Shown here piece after piece: positions 62,334 through 64,000 of a stretch of 64,000 bases of DNA. The notes beneath the pieces are model-generated. The model saw only the letters and a list, made by a program, of their open reading frames with translations. It ran no database searches and was not told the DNA's origin. The stretch lies in the NCBI GenBank assembly GCA_964017195.1, contig OZ024894.1, positions 33,473,184 through 33,537,183 on the forward strand. The letters run 5' to 3'. Source of the DNA: Siderastrea radians (Eukaryota; Cnidaria; Anthozoa; Scleractinia; Rhizangiidae). The position numbers and the translations under genes were made by a program. Position 1 is the stretch's first letter. The number at the start of each line of letters is the position of its first letter.

Positions 62334-63435
62334 TAGCCTGCGAGCAGGCTCTCTATTCGGGGGGGCAACGTGAATTATTTTCTTGAGAGCGCCGAAGGCG
62401 CGAGTTTCGGCGAACGAAGTGAAGGCGAGCGAAGCGAGCCCGCGGTGAAAAACGAGAGCCTGCACGTGAGTCATTGAATTTCAATTCCGGCCCCTCGAAA
62501 TGTGACAACTTGTTGACAACTCGCCACGCTTCCGGTGTCAAATAACTAGCCAATAGGGAACGAGAAAAATATAAACAAACATGACAGAAAGATGCACGTG
62601 GAAGTTTTCCCGGGATTTCGTCTAGATCTTTGTGGCTCTTCATGGAAGGATCGGAAGAACGCGTTTTAACTCCGAAAAAAGTTGTCAACAAAGCAAGTGG
62701 ACATTGCCGTATCTGCAGTTGTAGTTTTTTGGTGAAATATGGAACTGGAAAATCGGGTCGAATGTCCACGGAAAATCTATTTGAAGTTTCAAATCGCGAT
62801 GGAAGTCGCGGACAAGTATTGGCGACGATGTGCGAAAACATTGGTATTTATTTCGTAAAATTGTCTTCTTTGTCGAGCCGTGTGTGTAATTCTTGCGCCC
62901 GAAAAATTAGGAACTTATGCAGGCTCTTCGAGGAAATCAGAAGTGCAACGAATTTCGAGTCATCAGTTGAGACTGGCAGCTCTCCTGCCCGAATAAAGCG
63001 ACAACTTCCAACAACTGTTTCGACGCCGGACAGGAGTCCGACCAACAGAAAAGTGTCGCGATCCAGCACTAAGGTCGAGGAGGTGGTGAGAATCGACCGA
63101 AAGTTTTCGAAATGCTTCTTGAACGAAGCTTGCATGTGAATTCCCGGACGCCATATTTGATTTGGTTTTCATGTGACCGCTGGTTTTTCTCATATTAATT
63201 GAGCCTGTCATTTTTGACCAATCAGAGTGCTGCGTTCGTGGACGAACGCGCCGGATTCAAAATTCAATGGGATACGTGCAGGCTCTCAATTTTCACCGCG
63301 GGCTCGCTTCGCTCGCCCAGCGGCTCGCTTCGCTCGCCGAAACTCGCGCCTTCGGCGCTCTCGAAGAAAATAATTCACATAAGAAAATAATTCACGTTGC
63401 GTTGCCCCCCGAATAGAGAGCCTGCTCGCAGGCTA
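62334..63435. mobile_element. Pack-MULE-like element with 9-bp TSD
   Basis: It starts TAGCCTGCGAGCAGGC and ends GCCTGCTCGCAGGCTA. Arms of about 130 bp include GCGCCGAAGGCGCGAGTTTCGG and its mirror at 63337-63360. The right arm has a small tandem duplication of CGGCTCGCTTCGCTCGCC and of AAGAAAATAATTCAC. AGACGCATT is duplicated at 62325-62333 and 63436-63444. No transposase, but a 165-codon ORF lies inside. Confidence 0.85.
62642..63139 (+). CDS. ZAD-like zinc-binding protein carried in a transposon
   Basis: 165 aa from the ATG at 62642. Two CxxC pairs (CRIC near residue 22 and CNSC near residue 83) lie about 58 residues apart, with STENLFEVSNRDGSRG and IGIYFVKLSSLSSRVCNSCARKIRN between and around them. 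This is the layout of a zinc-finger-associated domain (ZAD), a dimerisation module. The C-terminal 60 residues are Ser/Thr/Arg-rich and probably disordered. It lies wholly between transposon arms, so it is most likely a captured host exon or a cargo gene; a similar fragment is at 52960. Whether it is expressed is unknown. A TTG at 62630 is in frame but not a likely start. Confidence 0.5.
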   Translation: MEGSEERVLTPKKVVNKASGHCRICSCSFLVKYGTGKSGRMSTENLFEVSNRDGSRGQVLATMCENIGIYFVKLSSLSSRVCNSCARKIRNLCRLFEEIRSATNFESSVETGSSPARIKRQLPTTVSTPDRSPTNRKVSRSSTKVEEVVRIDRKFSKCFLNEACM

Positions 63436-63444
63436 AGACGCATT

Positions 63445-64000
63445 CAGTATTATGACTTACCATCTTTTATTAAGACGGCCCGTAGAGTGGCGCCGTCTTT
63501 TAGGAATGCAAATTGACATTCCTTTCGTCGTCGTAGGTTTTTCAAGGTCACGGACGATTGATTGGTATGTTAATGATGTAGAGAGGCAAGGGTAGGGATG
63601 GAAGAGGAGATATCTTGACGGTGGTATTCTTTCTTGGGGACACGGGATGGAAATGCAATTGACGATTGATTGATATGGTTGATGAAATGAAAGGACTTTC
63701 TTTGTAGTAGATTGTTCGAGGTCATTGGAGATAAAGAGAAATAATTGGGGTGATTCAATGTGGTATGACGTAGCCTCTGTTTTCTAGAAACTTCTGGTTT
63801 GGCTATGAAAAGTCTGTCTTTAACTCAAACTAGTTATCTTTATCCACGCAATTGAAATTTAGCTCATATAAAGAGGGAACAAAAATCTAGAATCGACACT
63901 GGGTTAATTTTGCGGCATCAAAATATTTAGCCCCGAAAACAAGCCTACACTTCAACCGAGTTAGTTGGGGATCACCTTTCCACAAGTAGTCACGTAAACT
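63445..64000. other. Non-coding stretch to the window edge
   Basis: No gene, terminal repeat or RNA gene recognised. Confidence 0.4.

Overview
This window is eukaryotic nuclear DNA from an animal, most likely an anthozoan cnidarian such as a stony coral. That is an inference from spliced exons, the mix of DIRS, Polinton, Penelope-like and small inverted-repeat elements, and a broken rhodopsin-family receptor. Host coding content is sparse and mostly decayed. Transposable elements dominate.

Layout. 1-15 kb: a possible exon end at the left edge, a GPCR pseudogene (2491-3415), fields of degenerate TTTAC-rich repeats (5.0-6.4 kb), a fold-back element capped by hexanucleotide satellites (8.2-9.1 kb), a Penelope-like palindrome (10.4-10.5 kb), and a 2.24 kb DNA transposon with a 9-bp target duplication that cuts a small ORF (11066-13305). 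15-18.7 kb: a DIRS-type retrotransposon with gag, RT, RNase H and tyrosine recombinase. 18.7-43.5 kb: remains of an MS4A/CD20-like four-TM gene. Exon 3 is clean, exon 1 is a relic, and exons 2 and 4 carry a stop or a frameshift. A first exon of a paralogue lies at 51.2 kb.

The centrepiece is a complete 18,222-bp Polinton/Maverick (24996-43217). It sits in the third intron of the MS4A-like gene and is bounded by a perfect 6-bp duplication (GAGGCC) and 156-bp terminal inverted repeats. It carries protein-primed DNA polymerase B, an AT-hook/zinc-finger protein, a BRO-N + nuclease + zinc-finger fusion, a chromodomain integrase, a parvovirus-type PLA2 protein, two zinc-ribbon proteins, an adenain-like protease, a pVI-like core protein, major and minor capsid proteins, a PPxY protein, a packaging ATPase, a fibre-like protein, a two-TM protein and a VLTF3-like late transcription factor. 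Everything is intact except the ATPase, whose P-loop is split by a 650-bp fold-back MITE.

The most unusual signals are in this element. Three consecutive genes (zinc ribbon, PLA2, integrase) are linked by two -1 frame overlaps. Each overlap has a canonical slippery heptamer (GGGAAAC, AAAAAAC) in the zero frame at the right distance from a predicted stem, like a betaretroviral gag-pro-pol cascade. The protease is likewise open in the -1 frame of the pVI-like gene and has no ATG of its own. The left end has two perfect kappaB + AP-1 modules and five CRE palindromes. About half of the genes start right after a TCTA...TATA-type motif, which fits a dedicated promoter system together with the VLTF3-like factor.

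43.5-64 kb: several pogo-like and other short inverted-repeat elements, inverted copies of repeats found at 19-22 kb, an eight-copy minisatellite whose units resemble an exon (57-58 kb), and a Pack-MULE-like element with a 9-bp duplication carrying a ZAD-like zinc-finger ORF (62334-63435).
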